A stretch of DNA of 64,000 nt from Chloroflexota bacterium (GTDB taxonomy: Bacteria; Chloroflexota; Anaerolineae; Anaerolineales; Anaerolineaceae): assembly GCA_023434145.1 (NCBI GenBank), contig JAEYTI010000365.1, forward strand, positions 5,611-69,610, read 5' to 3'. A program made the translations under genes and the position numbers. This document shows positions 7,823 through 16,768 of this stretch, one piece after another; the first letter of the stretch is position 1; the number at the start of each line of letters is the position of its first letter. Under the pieces are notes generated by a model. The model saw nothing but the letters and a program-made list of their open reading frames with translations, had not been told where the DNA came from and did no database searches.

Positions 7823-10800
7823 TTAGATTCCTAACCCCATCTGTCCTTCTGGTAGCACCTCCTTTCTCATTGTTTTCCGTACAACTACTGTCTTTTTTGT
7901 CACCCAGTCATTCCAAGTCAGTGCTTTCGGATCAGGCATGATTGTCGCGCTCGGCATCGTCAGACTGCCCATGGGATTGTGACTCATGTGTAGATCATCG
8001 GCAAACATGGCTTGTAAATCCGGCAATTCCGCTTCTTTCAGCACTTCGCGTGCCAATTCGGTCAACAAATCCCCATCTTCTTCGGGTACGATTGCGCCGC
8101 CAACTTCATCGCCGTACAATGTCTGCGCCGCTCGCATCTTCCGACCCATCAAGGCCAGCGCTCGGGCTTCCATCGTGCCTTCATAAACGGAGAATAGCGC
8201 CTTGACCGGCTTGGTCTGCCCTAGCCGCCATACCCTTCGGACAGCCTGCCATAAACAGTAGAGCGAGTACTCCGTCTCGAAGAAGATCACCGTGGAGAAT
8301 TGGACGAGATCGAGCCCGGTTTCGACGAGCTTGGGGTTGCAGACCAGCACGTCGGTGTGCGCTACGCGATTGGCGATCCATTCCTCACGCCGGCGAGGAT
8401 CAACTCCGCTGCTGAGCACAGCCGTCCGAAGCCCTGCTTCTTTGAGCGGCTCGACCACCCGGTCTTGTATATCTCTTGTCCCAGTCTGGCGCACGTAGAC
8501 CAAAACCTTGCGCCCCTGCCACTTTTCATTACGGCAGAAGTCGGCCAGCCAGCCTTCTTTGGGCAGCCATTTCGGGTTGCTGTTGACCACCGGCGGAAGC
8601 ACCATCAGCGGCACTTTGCGCACGACCTTGCCTTTCTCGTCTTTGGCCTCGTCGATCATGACCGTTTCCTCGCGGAAGGCGGAGTTGGGGCGGGCCAGCG
8701 ACCATTGCAGCCAAGTGGACAGGTAGCGGTTGGATTGCAGCGCCATGGATTTGAGCGTGCTTTCCATCTGTTGGTATTGGCTGGACTGTTCCTCCAGCAT
8801 CTCGAGCGTTGTCACCTCCTCATTGTAGGCCGGCAGCGCCAGTCCCAGGTCTTTGAGACTCAAGAATATGGTCGTATCCAGCAGCCGGTTGATGATTGCT
8901 GGGCTAATGCCGGGCTGCTCTTTGGCATTGTTGCGATAGCGCCGGTTGCCGGTGAACACGCCATCTTCGTCTGCGTCATCCCGCCGGCGCTTGCGTTTCG
9001 TTTCCAGCACGCCGTATAACCTGGCCCAGCGCAGTTCTTCGTTGAAGGCGAAGTCCCGGCGCACTCCGGCATTCAGCCGGTGCAGCAACCAGAAAATCGA
9101 AGTAGACTTTCCGCCGAAGAACGTGCCGGTGAGTGTCAGTGTGCTTTTGCAGGCGGTTACGAGCTGGTGGAAGGCGATACCTCGGTCCGAGGACTTCCCT
9201 TTAAACTGGTGGAGCTCATCGGATACGAGAATGTGAAATCGCCCCGACGCTTTCTTGGCGATGTACTCTGCAATCGCCTCCCGCCGGACGGTGGTGAAGT
9301 CAAATAGCGGTGTCTTGCAAAGCCTGGTCCCCCAGATCGGGTTGCCGTCACCGTCCAGCTTGCGCGTGCCATCCGGGTTGAGCTGCCAGCCGGGAACCAT
9401 CGCGCGACAGAAGTGTCGCTTTTTCGCCAGCTGCTCCAGATCGGTCACCGGCACGATCACACCATTTTCCTCCGTCTCGATCAACGTTCCGCATGTCGGG
9501 CAGGCGTACGCCCAGATGCGGTGGCCGGTCAGCGGATCAACCGTGCGTTTTTGCATCGCGGCTGGCTTCCAGCCCGCGCCGAACTTGGCGGCGGTATTCG
9601 CCACCACCGCGACCGCTTTCTTGCCGCTTCGCCCGGCGTCGTAGTCCTCCAGGAAGGCGCGGACATCGTTGATATCCCCTGGATCTTCGGCATTCCGGCC
9701 AATCCGCCGGATTTCACGCGCATGCACGCCTGGGATCACCTCTTCCACCTCGCGGATCCACTTGGGAACCAGGTGCGGCGGGCAGATGATCAGGGCGGGA
9801 TAGGCGTTGAGCAGGTCGATCACGGCAGACGCCACCGTGGTTTTCCCGGACCCCATTTCCGCTTGGCAGTTGGCCACGCCGTGCTTGCGAATACAGCGCG
9901 CCAGCGCCGCGGCGGCATGGCGTTGGGTGGGGAGCAGTCCGGGGCGATCTTGTCCGGGGAGGGGCTTGCGTTCTTGTCCCAGGCGGTCAAGCACCTGGAC
10001 CTCTTGTGGGGTGGGGTCAAAGTTGTAGAGCGGGCGGTACGTTTTCATCACATGGGCGGCGATCTTCTCACCGTAGGCTTTCATGAACGGCACCAGCCCC
10101 TGGATATCCTGGATCACCTCGATCTTGTCCTGCTTCAGCACCGCCACGGTTGTCACAAAGCGGTCGCGGTAGGTCTCAGTGACCTCCTCGCCCTTACCCT
10201 CTTCACCAACCTTCTCCACCTTTTTGACCACCCGGCCTTTGATCAGCATCGGCCGGCCCTCTTCGTCGGTCAGCCGGACGGTTCCCATCATGCCAGAAGC
10301 CATGAGCATCGCCACGTGGCCTTTCTTCAGCGGCATGACCGGTTGGGTCAGCTCCGCTCGGTTGTGATCGGGCTGGATCAGGTCCAGCCATTCCTTGGTG
10401 CGCTGGAAGCCATGTTCGAGGGTTGCTTCGACCACGTCTTCAGCTTCCCAGTCGGTGCGCTTGAAGATCACCGGCCGGCCATCGAGGCCGCGCTCGGGTG
10501 CGGGTAGCAGATGATAAACAGGTTCGCTCAGCGGTGCGATTGGATCCAGCTCCATCTTGGCCCAGGCTTGCACTGCTTCGATCTCAGCCTCGGTTGGAAT
10601 GGTGTAGCTCTTGCGCCGGTAGCCCAGCACCACCACCTGCTTGAACTTCTCAAACAGGCCATCCGGGAAGCGCCCCACGGTCAGGCATTCGTACTGCCCA
10701 GCCAAGATGCGCGCCACCTGCACAAGACCTAGGATGTGCTGTGGGACGATATAAATTAACAGCCCCCCGCGAACCAGTTTAGATGTGGTTGAGCTGAGAA

Positions 10801-11140
10801 ACTCTAGCTCGACGCGCTTGTGGTCATCTGAGGACTCATAGGGTGGATTAAGGAACAGAAGTGAGATGGATTCGTTGGAAAGAAAGCAGGCTTGCCAGGG
10901 AGCCTGAAAGACGCGGTCCATCTTCTGGCCGGCTGTGGCTGCACGAGCGGGAGATAGTTCCACGCCCCAGGTTGCGCAGTTCATCGCGCGGCCCAGTTTG
11001 GCTGCGGCAATGCCTTCCCCGGCGCAGGGATCGAACAGGCGGGCTTTCTCAGAGGCGGGTGCGATATAGGTGGTGAGGATGTCGATAACGGGTTCGTCGG
11101 TTGGGTAGTAACCCAGTTTTTCTACGGCTGGCGGTCTCAT
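7823..11140 (-). CDS. DNA methyltransferase-SNF2-like helicase fusion (DarB-like architecture)
   Basis: About 1105 aa. The N-terminus carries an N6-adenine methyltransferase core: motif I FDPCAGEG at about residues 36-43 and motif IV NPPY at about 98-101. The second half is a superfamily-2 helicase: Walker A AEMGSGKTT at ~427-435, DELH box at ~641-644 and a C-terminal motif region (LVETGLDLVQFSTVIFFE, then QAVRRVWRLGQTK). A Cys cluster (CPTC plus two later Cys) is inserted between the helicase lobes. The start is placed at ATG 11140 because ACAAGGAG precedes it. Fusions of this kind occur in phages and conjugative elements, for example the DarB antirestriction family, and in elements carrying few other modification genes. 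Antirestriction or self-modification is plausible but inferred. It follows the 358-aa gene in one operon. Confidence 0.85.
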   Translation of the reverse strand: MRPPAVEKLGYYPTDEPVIDILTTYIAPASEKARLFDPCAGEGIAAAKLGRAMNCATWGVELSPARAATAGQKMDRVFQAPWQACFLSNESISLLFLNPPYESSDDHKRVELEFLSSTTSKLVRGGLLIYIVPQHILGLVQVARILAGQYECLTVGRFPDGLFEKFKQVVVLGYRRKSYTIPTEAEIEAVQAWAKMELDPIAPLSEPVYHLLPAPERGLDGRPVIFKRTDWEAEDVVEATLEHGFQRTKEWLDLIQPDHNRAELTQPVMPLKKGHVAMLMASGMMGTVRLTDEEGRPMLIKGRVVKKVEKVGEEGKGEEVTETYRDRFVTTVAVLKQDKIEVIQDIQGLVPFMKAYGEKIAAHVMKTYRPLYNFDPTPQEVQVLDRLGQERKPLPGQDRPGLLPTQRHAAAALARCIRKHGVANCQAEMGSGKTTVASAVIDLLNAYPALIICPPHLVPKWIREVEEVIPGVHAREIRRIGRNAEDPGDINDVRAFLEDYDAGRSGKKAVAVVANTAAKFGAGWKPAAMQKRTVDPLTGHRIWAYACPTCGTLIETEENGVIVPVTDLEQLAKKRHFCRAMVPGWQLNPDGTRKLDGDGNPIWGTRLCKTPLFDFTTVRREAIAEYIAKKASGRFHILVSDELHQFKGKSSDRGIAFHQLVTACKSTLTLTGTFFGGKSTSIFWLLHRLNAGVRRDFAFNEELRWARLYGVLETKRKRRRDDADEDGVFTGNRRYRNNAKEQPGISPAIINRLLDTTIFLSLKDLGLALPAYNEEVTTLEMLEEQSSQYQQMESTLKSMALQSNRYLSTWLQWSLARPNSAFREETVMIDEAKDEKGKVVRKVPLMVLPPVVNSNPKWLPKEGWLADFCRNEKWQGRKVLVYVRQTGTRDIQDRVVEPLKEAGLRTAVLSSGVDPRRREEWIANRVAHTDVLVCNPKLVETGLDLVQFSTVIFFETEYSLYCLWQAVRRVWRLGQTKPVKALFSVYEGTMEARALALMGRKMRAAQTLYGDEVGGAIVPEEDGDLLTELAREVLKEAELPDLQAMFADDLHMSHNPMGSLTMPSATIMPDPKALTWNDWVTKKTVVVRKTMRKEVLPEGQMGLGI

Positions 11141-11166
11141 AGGTCTCTCCTTGTGAAAAGGTGATG

Positions 11167-11211
11167 CCCGATGAGACGCGCAGCACCCCAACGGGGACGC
11201 GCCCCATCGGG
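11167..11211 (-). promoter_or_regulatory. Structured leader upstream of the methyltransferase-helicase start
   Basis: A nested hairpin: outer CCCGATG/CATCGGG (11167-11173 with 11205-11211), inner CGCG pairs and a CCCC/GGGG tip. On the minus strand it sits about 26 nt before the start codon, followed by a short T-run and the ACAAGGAG box. It may affect translation or mRNA stability; the lack of a proper U-tract argues against a simple terminator. Confidence 0.45.
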
Positions 11212-11255
11212 GGAATAGTGAGTTGTGTCATTGGTGAATTACAGGGGGGGTGTGT

Positions 11256-12332
11256 TTAGAGCACGATCTCGTGTTCGGTCAGCAACTGCTCGATCAAGCC
11301 TTTCCAGTCGGCCGGCCCGCTGAGCGCGATCCGGCAGCCCAAGATGCAATCGCCGCCAACAGTGAGCTTCTCCAGGTACTTGTGTTTCACGGCTGCTTGC
11401 CATAACACGGCCGCCCATTCATCCAGAATGGGGATTTCCACGGCTTCCTTCAGCCGCTTGATCACCGCCTTTTTTGCAGCCGCCTGTGGATCCAGCTCGC
11501 CACGAAAGACCAGCACATAGGCGTATAGATCCTCCGGTTCCCATTTGCCAGGAATGGCCTGGCGGGCGACAAAGGCAGCGTGATGGCTGGTGTATTCCGG
11601 CATCGGGTGCAGCAGGTGTTTGTACCGGTCGAGCGGCAGCAGCATCTGATAGGTGTGCTGGTCGGGGAACTGCATATTGAGCGGCTTATGGGTGATCAGG
11701 GTGGCGCGCAGCGATTCCAGGCTAGTCTTGTAGCCGGTGACCCCAGCGTAGACCAGGTAGTTGTCGCGGTCAAAGGCGTAGCCGGACAGGTGACCGAGGG
11801 TATGCGCGTTGGCCAGGGTCGGAACCGCGCCCGGATATAGGCGGTCCACCGGCGCTTTGCTATCCTGATAGGTGATCTTCCAAACAATTACGCCGGTGTT
11901 CTTGCGGCTCAGTTCCTCGTTTAGTTCGGTCAGGATCTGGTTGCCGGCATTCCACACCGATACGCCGGTGAAGGTGATCAGCGTATCGCCCACCTGGACC
12001 TCTGCGGTGCGGGTGGCCAGGTTGAGGACAACTTCACCAAGCGCAAGCGGCTTTTGGTTGCGCAGCACCGCCGGCAGCGCCTGGTTTCCTTTCGGAAAGA
12101 AACTGTACATCCCCAGATCGCTTTCGTAATCCAGGAATCCGCTGTTGCCAACGATGTACGAGTGGGGGTGAAGGTTAGCCGCGTAGCGCAGGTCGGACAG
12201 GTCTTCGCGGGTGGGCAGACCGGTCCCGTCTTTGTAGGCAGCCACCAGGATTTTGCCTTTCTTCTGGGCCTGAATGACTTTGCTGACGCGCTCGCGCAGG
12301 TACTGGTCTGTGTAGGGTTGTTTGGTGCTCAA
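11256..12332 (-). CDS. Unknown 358-aa protein of the mobile element
   Basis: No domain recognised. The sequence is soluble-looking with mixed alpha/beta character, Tyr- and His-rich in the middle (MLLPLDRYKHLLHPMPEYTSHHAAF), and has no signal peptide or membrane segment. The start is TTG 12332, chosen because a perfect ACAAGGAGG lies 6 bp upstream; no ATG fits. It is the first gene of a two-gene operon with the methyltransferase-helicase (115 bp apart) and lies directly below regulatory repeat copy A. Position suggests a role in DNA processing or modification by the element, but nothing in the sequence shows which. Confidence 0.7.
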   Translation of the reverse strand: MSTKQPYTDQYLRERVSKVIQAQKKGKILVAAYKDGTGLPTREDLSDLRYAANLHPHSYIVGNSGFLDYESDLGMYSFFPKGNQALPAVLRNQKPLALGEVVLNLATRTAEVQVGDTLITFTGVSVWNAGNQILTELNEELSRKNTGVIVWKITYQDSKAPVDRLYPGAVPTLANAHTLGHLSGYAFDRDNYLVYAGVTGYKTSLESLRATLITHKPLNMQFPDQHTYQMLLPLDRYKHLLHPMPEYTSHHAAFVARQAIPGKWEPEDLYAYVLVFRGELDPQAAAKKAVIKRLKEAVEIPILDEWAAVLWQAAVKHKYLEKLTVGGDCILGCRIALSGPADWKGLIEQLLTEHEIVL

Positions 12333-12358
12333 GTGATCCTCCTTGTAGTTTCTTACAA

Positions 12359-12450
12359 ACGATTGGGTTTCGATGACGATAGCGAACGTTCGTGAGCCTA
12401 CCGCTCAGGGCAGGGCAGCACACGCAAAGGTCTCTTCGGTGGTCTTTGCG
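12359..12450 (-). promoter_or_regulatory. Dispersed upstream motif, copy A
   Basis: On the plus strand, ACGAT at 12359 and ACGAT at 12376 flank a GTTTCGAT core; then come CAGGGCAG at 12406 and a CGCAAAG...CTTTGCG hairpin (12423-12450). It lies just upstream of the TTG start at 12332. Copies at 16769, 19260 and 55391 hold the same order in the same orientation relative to a gene start. Likely an operator/promoter or structured leader shared by the element's operons. Confidence 0.65.
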
Positions 12451-12587
12451 TCTGCCGTCCTACCTTGGAAGGAATTTCGGATGACCGGGCTGGTATATAA
12501 TTGGAGACGATCCGGGTAAGGAAAAGACCAATAATCATCAACCAGATATTGATCTCTAGCCGCGTTACCGACATCGGAGGTGGGTGA

Positions 12588-13202
12588 TTGAACCGTGAAC
12601 TGATCCTGTTCGACTTTGAATACACTGCCTGGGAAGGCTCCAAAGCGAGAAAATGGTCGGAACCCTGGGAGCATCGTGAGATTATCCAGGTTGCAGCAGT
12701 GCGCATTGCCGTAAACGGATCTGCGACAGAACGGGAAAGTTTCGAATGTCTGGTCAAGCCGAAAAAGAACCCAGATCTTTCATCCTATATCATTCAACTC
12801 ACGGGGATTCAGCAGGGAGAGATGGATTTGCGCGGTCTATACTTTCCCCAGGCTTTTGCTTCGTTCTTCGCGTTTTGTCATCAGGGAAAGATTCCGCTAT
12901 TTTGCTTTGGGGATGATCCATCTGTCTTGCTGGAAAATTTTGCATTGAATGCGATGGAATGCCCTGCATTTCCTGCCGGCGTGCATGATATCCGTTTGGT
13001 TTTTGAGCAGGCCGGTATTGATACCCGCCCATATACGAGCGGAACAATTCATCGGGTACTTGGCATCGACTTTCCGCATGCAGCCCATAATGCGTTGAAC
13101 GATGTACGCAGTCTGGCAGTGACAATCCAGCACTTGTTGCAACTGGGAAAGATAGACTTATCTGGCGAGGCCGCGCACAAGGCAAGATTTCTAACCCTAT
13201 AG
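12588..13202 (+). CDS. DEDDh-type 3'-5' exonuclease (DnaQ-like)
   Basis: 204 aa. Exonuclease I motif FDFEYTAWEG near residue 8 provides the paired acidic residues, and HNALNDVRSLA near residue 165 gives the final His and Asp of the DEDDh active site. This is the fold of the DnaQ/RNase T group, which removes 3' nucleotides from DNA or RNA. The start is TTG 12588, with GGAGG 7 bp upstream. It is the only plus-strand gene in this block, transcribed away from copy A and convergent with dnaN. Polymerase proofreading for the element is possible, given the neighbouring clamp gene; the substrate is not deducible. Confidence 0.8.
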   Translation: MNRELILFDFEYTAWEGSKARKWSEPWEHREIIQVAAVRIAVNGSATERESFECLVKPKKNPDLSSYIIQLTGIQQGEMDLRGLYFPQAFASFFAFCHQGKIPLFCFGDDPSVLLENFALNAMECPAFPAGVHDIRLVFEQAGIDTRPYTSGTIHRVLGIDFPHAAHNALNDVRSLAVTIQHLLQLGKIDLSGEAAHKARFLTL

Positions 13203-13247
13203 GCCGTTCCGTATTTCTTCTTCAGGATTTCTGTCAACACCGCAGTG

Positions 13248-13282
13248 CTGGGCTGGAAAGAGGTGATCTCTCTCCAGCCCAG
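13248..13282. terminator. Hairpin between convergent exonuclease and dnaN genes
   Basis: A 15-bp stem with one mismatch (13248-13262 with 13268-13282), loop GTGAT. It lies in the 93-bp gap between two convergent stop codons and so probably serves both strands, although neither side has a strong T-tract. Confidence 0.6.
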
Positions 13283-13295
13283 TCCTTCTACCAGG

Positions 13296-14411
13296 CTATC
13301 CCACATGCACCGGCATGAGGATATATTGGTAACTACTGTTACCCGACGGGCTCATGGTCATCGGGGTCTTGTGGCCGTTGCCTTGCAGGACGATTTCCGG
13401 TGACTTCACCACGCTGAGGAACTCGCGCAGGAAGCGGACGTTGAAGGCAATTTCCAGTGCATCGCCCTCGATCCACGCCGGTAAGTGGGATTCGCTCAAT
13501 CCGGTCTCCTCCGCGGAGGCCGACACGCGCAGCTCCTCGCCTTCGGCTTTCAGCTTCACCACGTTTTGCCCGTCGCGAGCGATGATCTCGGCCTGCTTGC
13601 AGGCTTTGAGCAGCCCGTCGGTGCTGACCGTGACCCTCGTCTTGTGCGACTTGGGCAGGATCATCTTGTAGTCGGGGAAGTTGCCGTCCACCAGCTGCGA
13701 GATGACCTGCAGCCGGCCGTGCTGGAAGATAATCTGGCTGCCACTCTTGGGCAGCACCAGATCGACCGGTTCGTTTTCCATTCCGATCAGCCGCACCAGT
13801 TCCTTCAGGGCGCTGGCCGGAATGACCAGCTTGCGCGGCTTGTCGACGAGCGACTGCGAGAACTCGTGCTGGCGCAGCGCCAGGCGGAAGCCGTCCGTGG
13901 CCGCCAGGGTCAGGCGCTTGCCGTCCATTTCGACCAGCACGCCATTCAAGACCGGCCGTGAGGTGTCATTGGAAGCGGCGAAGGTCACTTGGTGCAGCAT
14001 TTCGCGGAAGGCGGCGGCATCCAGCGCCGAGCCATCTTGGTTAATACGGCTCGGCATTACGGGGTAGTCAGACGCGTCCATCCCTTTGAGCTTCGCCTTG
14101 ACCGGGCCACAGCGGAGATCCGCGTCTGGCGTGCCGTTCAGGTGCAGCGAGACTTCCGCGTCACTCAAGGTGTTGACCAGATCGGAGAGGATTCGGGCGG
14201 GTAAGGTGGTTGCGGCAACCGCATCCGTCTTTGCGTCGATCTGCAGGGTGATGCCGACTTCCAGGTTGGTGGAAGCCAGCTCCAGCTGGCCGCCCTCGGC
14301 TTTGATCAGGATGTTGCTCAAGATCGGCAGGGTGGCGCGGGTGGTGACGGTGCGGGTGACGATCCCCAGCGCCTGGGCCAGGGAAGCTTTCTCTATAGTA
14401 ATAGTAGCCAT
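13296..14411 (-). CDS. dnaN: DNA polymerase III beta subunit (sliding clamp), element-borne
   Basis: 371 aa, the normal length for a beta clamp. It starts MATITIEKASLAQALGIVTRTV, contains the LPILSNILI and VVEMDGKRLTLAATDGFRLALR-like segments of the domain repeats, and ends YILMPVHVG, equivalent to the C-terminal YVLMPxR of housekeeping clamps. The clamp tethers polymerase and repair enzymes to DNA. It is not next to dnaA, recF or gyrB but at the end of an operon with radC and small unknown genes, so it is probably a second clamp carried by a mobile element. Stop-to-start spacing from the gene upstream is 3 bp. Confidence 0.93.
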   Translation of the reverse strand: MATITIEKASLAQALGIVTRTVTTRATLPILSNILIKAEGGQLELASTNLEVGITLQIDAKTDAVAATTLPARILSDLVNTLSDAEVSLHLNGTPDADLRCGPVKAKLKGMDASDYPVMPSRINQDGSALDAAAFREMLHQVTFAASNDTSRPVLNGVLVEMDGKRLTLAATDGFRLALRQHEFSQSLVDKPRKLVIPASALKELVRLIGMENEPVDLVLPKSGSQIIFQHGRLQVISQLVDGNFPDYKMILPKSHKTRVTVSTDGLLKACKQAEIIARDGQNVVKLKAEGEELRVSASAEETGLSESHLPAWIEGDALEIAFNVRFLREFLSVVKSPEIVLQGNGHKTPMTMSPSGNSSYQYILMPVHVG

Positions 14412-14414
14412 TGG

Positions 14415-14942
14415 TTATCCTCGAAGTGGTTGGGCTTGTTCATTGAGCCAGGCGGTCAGCGCCGCCACAGCCTTCTGCGTGGTTTCCATCCAGAGCATCA
14501 CGTCCTGGACGGTGACGGTATCCATCTGCTGGAAGCGGCCGATCACCAAATCCAGCATTTGATCTAGACTGTCGACATGGAAGATCTGTTCGCTCTGCGG
14601 CCATTGGGCAGATAGGAAGGCACGAGCGTCCTGGGGTTTGGCGATCCAGGCTTTGCGCTCCTGCCGGTCGATCACCAGCCAGGCTTTCGCTTCGGTCTCG
14701 GAGGAACCAAGATCGACGCGGTACAGCGCCGGGTAGATGATCGGGTGCTGGATATAGGCCAGGAAGCCCTGCCACTCGCCGGTGGCGGTGGTGCGGCCGT
14801 CGGAAACCATTGCCTCATCGCCGCAAGGTTCCCACCAGGCAGCGAAGAAACGAGCTTGGCCGTTATAGCCCAGGGCCTGCTCGAGCAGCGGATCCGGTGG
14901 AACCGGGATAGACAGGGTCGCAAAGGTATCGTTGGGAAGCAT
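14415..14942 (-). CDS. Unknown 175-aa protein in the clamp operon
   Basis: No recognised domain. It is acidic and tryptophan-rich, starts MLPNDTFATLSIPVPPDPLLEQ and ends in a helical stretch (MLWMETTQKAVAALTAWLNEQ). The start is set to ATG 14942, which has GGAGG 7 bp upstream; a longer frame reaching 15011 would overlap the neighbouring gene. It sits 3 bp before dnaN, so translation is probably coupled, and a replication-linked role is the simplest guess from context only. Confidence 0.65.
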   Translation of the reverse strand: MLPNDTFATLSIPVPPDPLLEQALGYNGQARFFAAWWEPCGDEAMVSDGRTTATGEWQGFLAYIQHPIIYPALYRVDLGSSETEAKAWLVIDRQERKAWIAKPQDARAFLSAQWPQSEQIFHVDSLDQMLDLVIGRFQQMDTVTVQDVMLWMETTQKAVAALTAWLNEQAQPLRG

Positions 14943-14961
14943 ATGTGTTCCTCCAGGTGAA

Positions 14962-15384
14962 TTAGAAGTCATCATCGTAGTCACCGCAACCGGGGTAGTA
15001 GCCTTCGTCATCGCCTAGGCGAGTCGAATTCTCGTACTGCTCGGTGAATGGCCCTTCGTCCGGTTCGATGTCCGGTTCCGCCCATTGGCGGTACTGCTCC
15101 GGCACACCTTCTTCAAAGATCACGTATAGGACGTACGGCCACTGCAGGGCATCCGAGTTGTGGAGCGCCCGTTCCGCCCGTTCGATCAAATCGGTCACAA
15201 AGGCGTCGGTGACCACCTCGTCCGGTACCTGGAAGCGCTCCAGCACTTCGGCCAGATACTGCGCCAGGTTGGCGTAGGTGATTTCAAAGGCGGTCTTGTG
15301 CGGTTCGTAGCCGAGTTCGACCAGCCGGTGGAGGATTTCGTCTTTCCTGGAGGGTTCGGGGTTGACTTGCGGGTCTTGTGTCAT
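14962..15384 (-). CDS. Unknown 140-aa acidic protein
   Basis: No recognised family. The first ~90 residues look helical (ILHRLVELGYEPHKTAFEITYANLAQYLAEVLERF) and the C-terminus is strongly acidic and Tyr-rich (GDDEGYYPGCGDYDDDF). Acidic tails like this can mimic DNA or bind SSB or clamp partners, but that is speculation. ATG 15384 has AAGGAC upstream. Second to last before dnaN in the operon, 19 bp ahead of the next start. Confidence 0.65.
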   Translation of the reverse strand: MTQDPQVNPEPSRKDEILHRLVELGYEPHKTAFEITYANLAQYLAEVLERFQVPDEVVTDAFVTDLIERAERALHNSDALQWPYVLYVIFEEGVPEQYRQWAEPDIEPDEGPFTEQYENSTRLGDDEGYYPGCGDYDDDF

Positions 15385-15430
15385 GGTTGTGTCGTCCTTT
15401 CGGGTGAGCTAGGGTGGTAGGAAACCTGGA

Positions 15431-16150
15431 TTATGAAAAGCCCAGGCCGCGTTCTTTGAGGCTGACCCAGTTGGGGTTGCCGATGATCAGGTGATCGAGC
15501 ACCGAGATATCCAACAGCTTGCCGGATTGGACCATGGCGCGGGTGATGGCCACGTCTTCCGGGCTGGGATCCGGATCGCCGGAGGGATGGTTGTGCGCGA
15601 TCACGATGGCCGCCCCATTTTGCTGGATGGCGGGTTTGAACACTTCCGCGATGCGCACGGCGGCCGAGTTGAGGCTGCCGTGATACACCTCGGTAATCTC
15701 CAGCACCCGGTGGCGGGTGTCGCAGGTGATCACCAGCAAATATTCTTGCTGGCGATACGCCATGCGCGGCACGAAAATCTCCGCCGCTGAAGAAGGGCTG
15801 TTGACCAGCGGGCGTTCATCCTCCGGTTCGAGCAGCTTGCGCCCGATCGCTAAGGAGGCTTTCAGGCGCAGCGCGGTTTGTGAGCCGACGCCTTTGACCG
15901 AAGCGATCTCGTTGACGTGCGCGCCGGCTAACTTGTGGAGCGTACCGAAACGGAAGAGCAGGCGCTCGGCGGTTTCAATTTGCTCGCTGCCGCCGATGAT
16001 CACGGCCAAGAGCTCGGCTAAGTTGCAAGCATCAGCGCCAGTTGCCACCCGGTAAGCTGGTTTTTCGCGGATGGGGAGGGCTTTGACTTTCGGGGTGGAA
16101 TAAGGGGTGAGTGGAGTGGTGAAGAGCGTAGGTGGGAGTGGATCGGTCAT
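15431..16150 (-). CDS. radC: RadC-family JAB-domain protein
   Basis: 239 aa, full length. An N-terminal helix-hairpin-helix-like region (LAGAHVNEIASVKGVGSQTALRLKA) is followed by the JAB/MPN metalloprotease-fold domain with Glu followed by the hallmark HNHPSGDPDPSPED metal-binding motif. RadC proteins are common on plasmids, prophages and ICEs; their biochemical role is unsettled and the old DNA-repair label is not well supported. Part of the operon that ends with dnaN. Confidence 0.9.
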   Translation of the reverse strand: MTDPLPPTLFTTPLTPYSTPKVKALPIREKPAYRVATGADACNLAELLAVIIGGSEQIETAERLLFRFGTLHKLAGAHVNEIASVKGVGSQTALRLKASLAIGRKLLEPEDERPLVNSPSSAAEIFVPRMAYRQQEYLLVITCDTRHRVLEITEVYHGSLNSAAVRIAEVFKPAIQQNGAAIVIAHNHPSGDPDPSPEDVAITRAMVQSGKLLDISVLDHLIIGNPNWVSLKERGLGFS

Positions 16151-16201
16151 GGGGTCTGTCTCCGGGGAAAAGTAGCGGGAACAGACTCCAGCCTTTTTTT
16201 T

Positions 16202-16223
16202 GAAGGGGAGGTCTGTCCCCTTC
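16202..16223. other. Perfect hairpin between the zinc-motif gene and radC
   Basis: GAAGGGGA pairs with TCCCCTTC around loop GGTCTG. A T8 run lies on its left, so on neither strand is the T-run placed as for an intrinsic terminator. One of several intercistronic stem-loops in the element. Confidence 0.5.
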
Positions 16224-16235
16224 GGTTGGGGTGGG

Positions 16236-16742
16236 TTATGCCGTTGGATCGAAGCCTTCCGCGGCGGCTTTGGCGTAAATGTCTTTCAGATCGTCTGCAG
16301 TCAAGATTTCATCCCGCCGGACGCCAGGATAGCCGTCTACAGGGGGAACGATCCAGGGGTTTTCTTGCCAGTTGCGGTAGATGCGCTCGAGCTTGGCCTG
16401 CAGGAAATGGTTGATCCCGCCGCTTTCGCAGCGCCAGCCTGGCTCGCGGGTGTATTTGCCATCCCAATCCGGCGCGCGGGTGGTCTTCCCGCCGCAAATG
16501 GGACAATCTGGCTGAGGGTCAGGCGCGCGCTGGCCGCCTTCGCGCAGGTACTCGCGCACCTGGTCGATGGCAGCGCAATGCGCTTCGCCGCAGCTGCATT
16601 GTTTTTGCTTGTTGACGCGATGAAGGCGGGGCCGAACTGCGAGGCCAAAATCGACCAGGTATTCGCAGCCCCAAATCACGACGCCAGTTTTATGGCTAGT
16701 TGGTGCGGTTGAAGTCGATAAATCAGGGTGGGTGGTGGTCAT
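16236..16742 (-). CDS. Unknown 168-aa protein with two Cys clusters
   Basis: The protein contains CSCGEAHC (about residue 45) and CPICGGKT (about residue 80), plus a later single Cys, so it probably binds zinc. The first cluster partly resembles a SWIM finger (CxC then Cys), as in the Rad52-like gene at 17990. The start is set at ATG 16742 (MTTTHPDLST) with TGGAGA upstream; the frame runs on to 16841 but without a ribosome site. It is the first gene after regulatory copy B and heads the radC-dnaN operon. DNA or RNA binding is likely, not proven. Confidence 0.65.
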   Translation of the reverse strand: MTTTHPDLSTSTAPTSHKTGVVIWGCEYLVDFGLAVRPRLHRVNKQKQCSCGEAHCAAIDQVREYLREGGQRAPDPQPDCPICGGKTTRAPDWDGKYTREPGWRCESGGINHFLQAKLERIYRNWQENPWIVPPVDGYPGVRRDEILTADDLKDIYAKAAAEGFDPTA

Positions 16743-16768
16743 GTGGGATCTCCAGGTGTGGGGTACAA

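Noticed and set aside
9413..10507. Long plus-strand open frame inside the methyltransferase-helicase gene
   Set aside because: GC-rich antisense shadow of a clear gene; no ribosome site and no recognisable family.
16202..16223. Intrinsic terminator between the zinc-motif gene and radC
   Set aside because: The T-run is on the wrong side of the hairpin for either strand.
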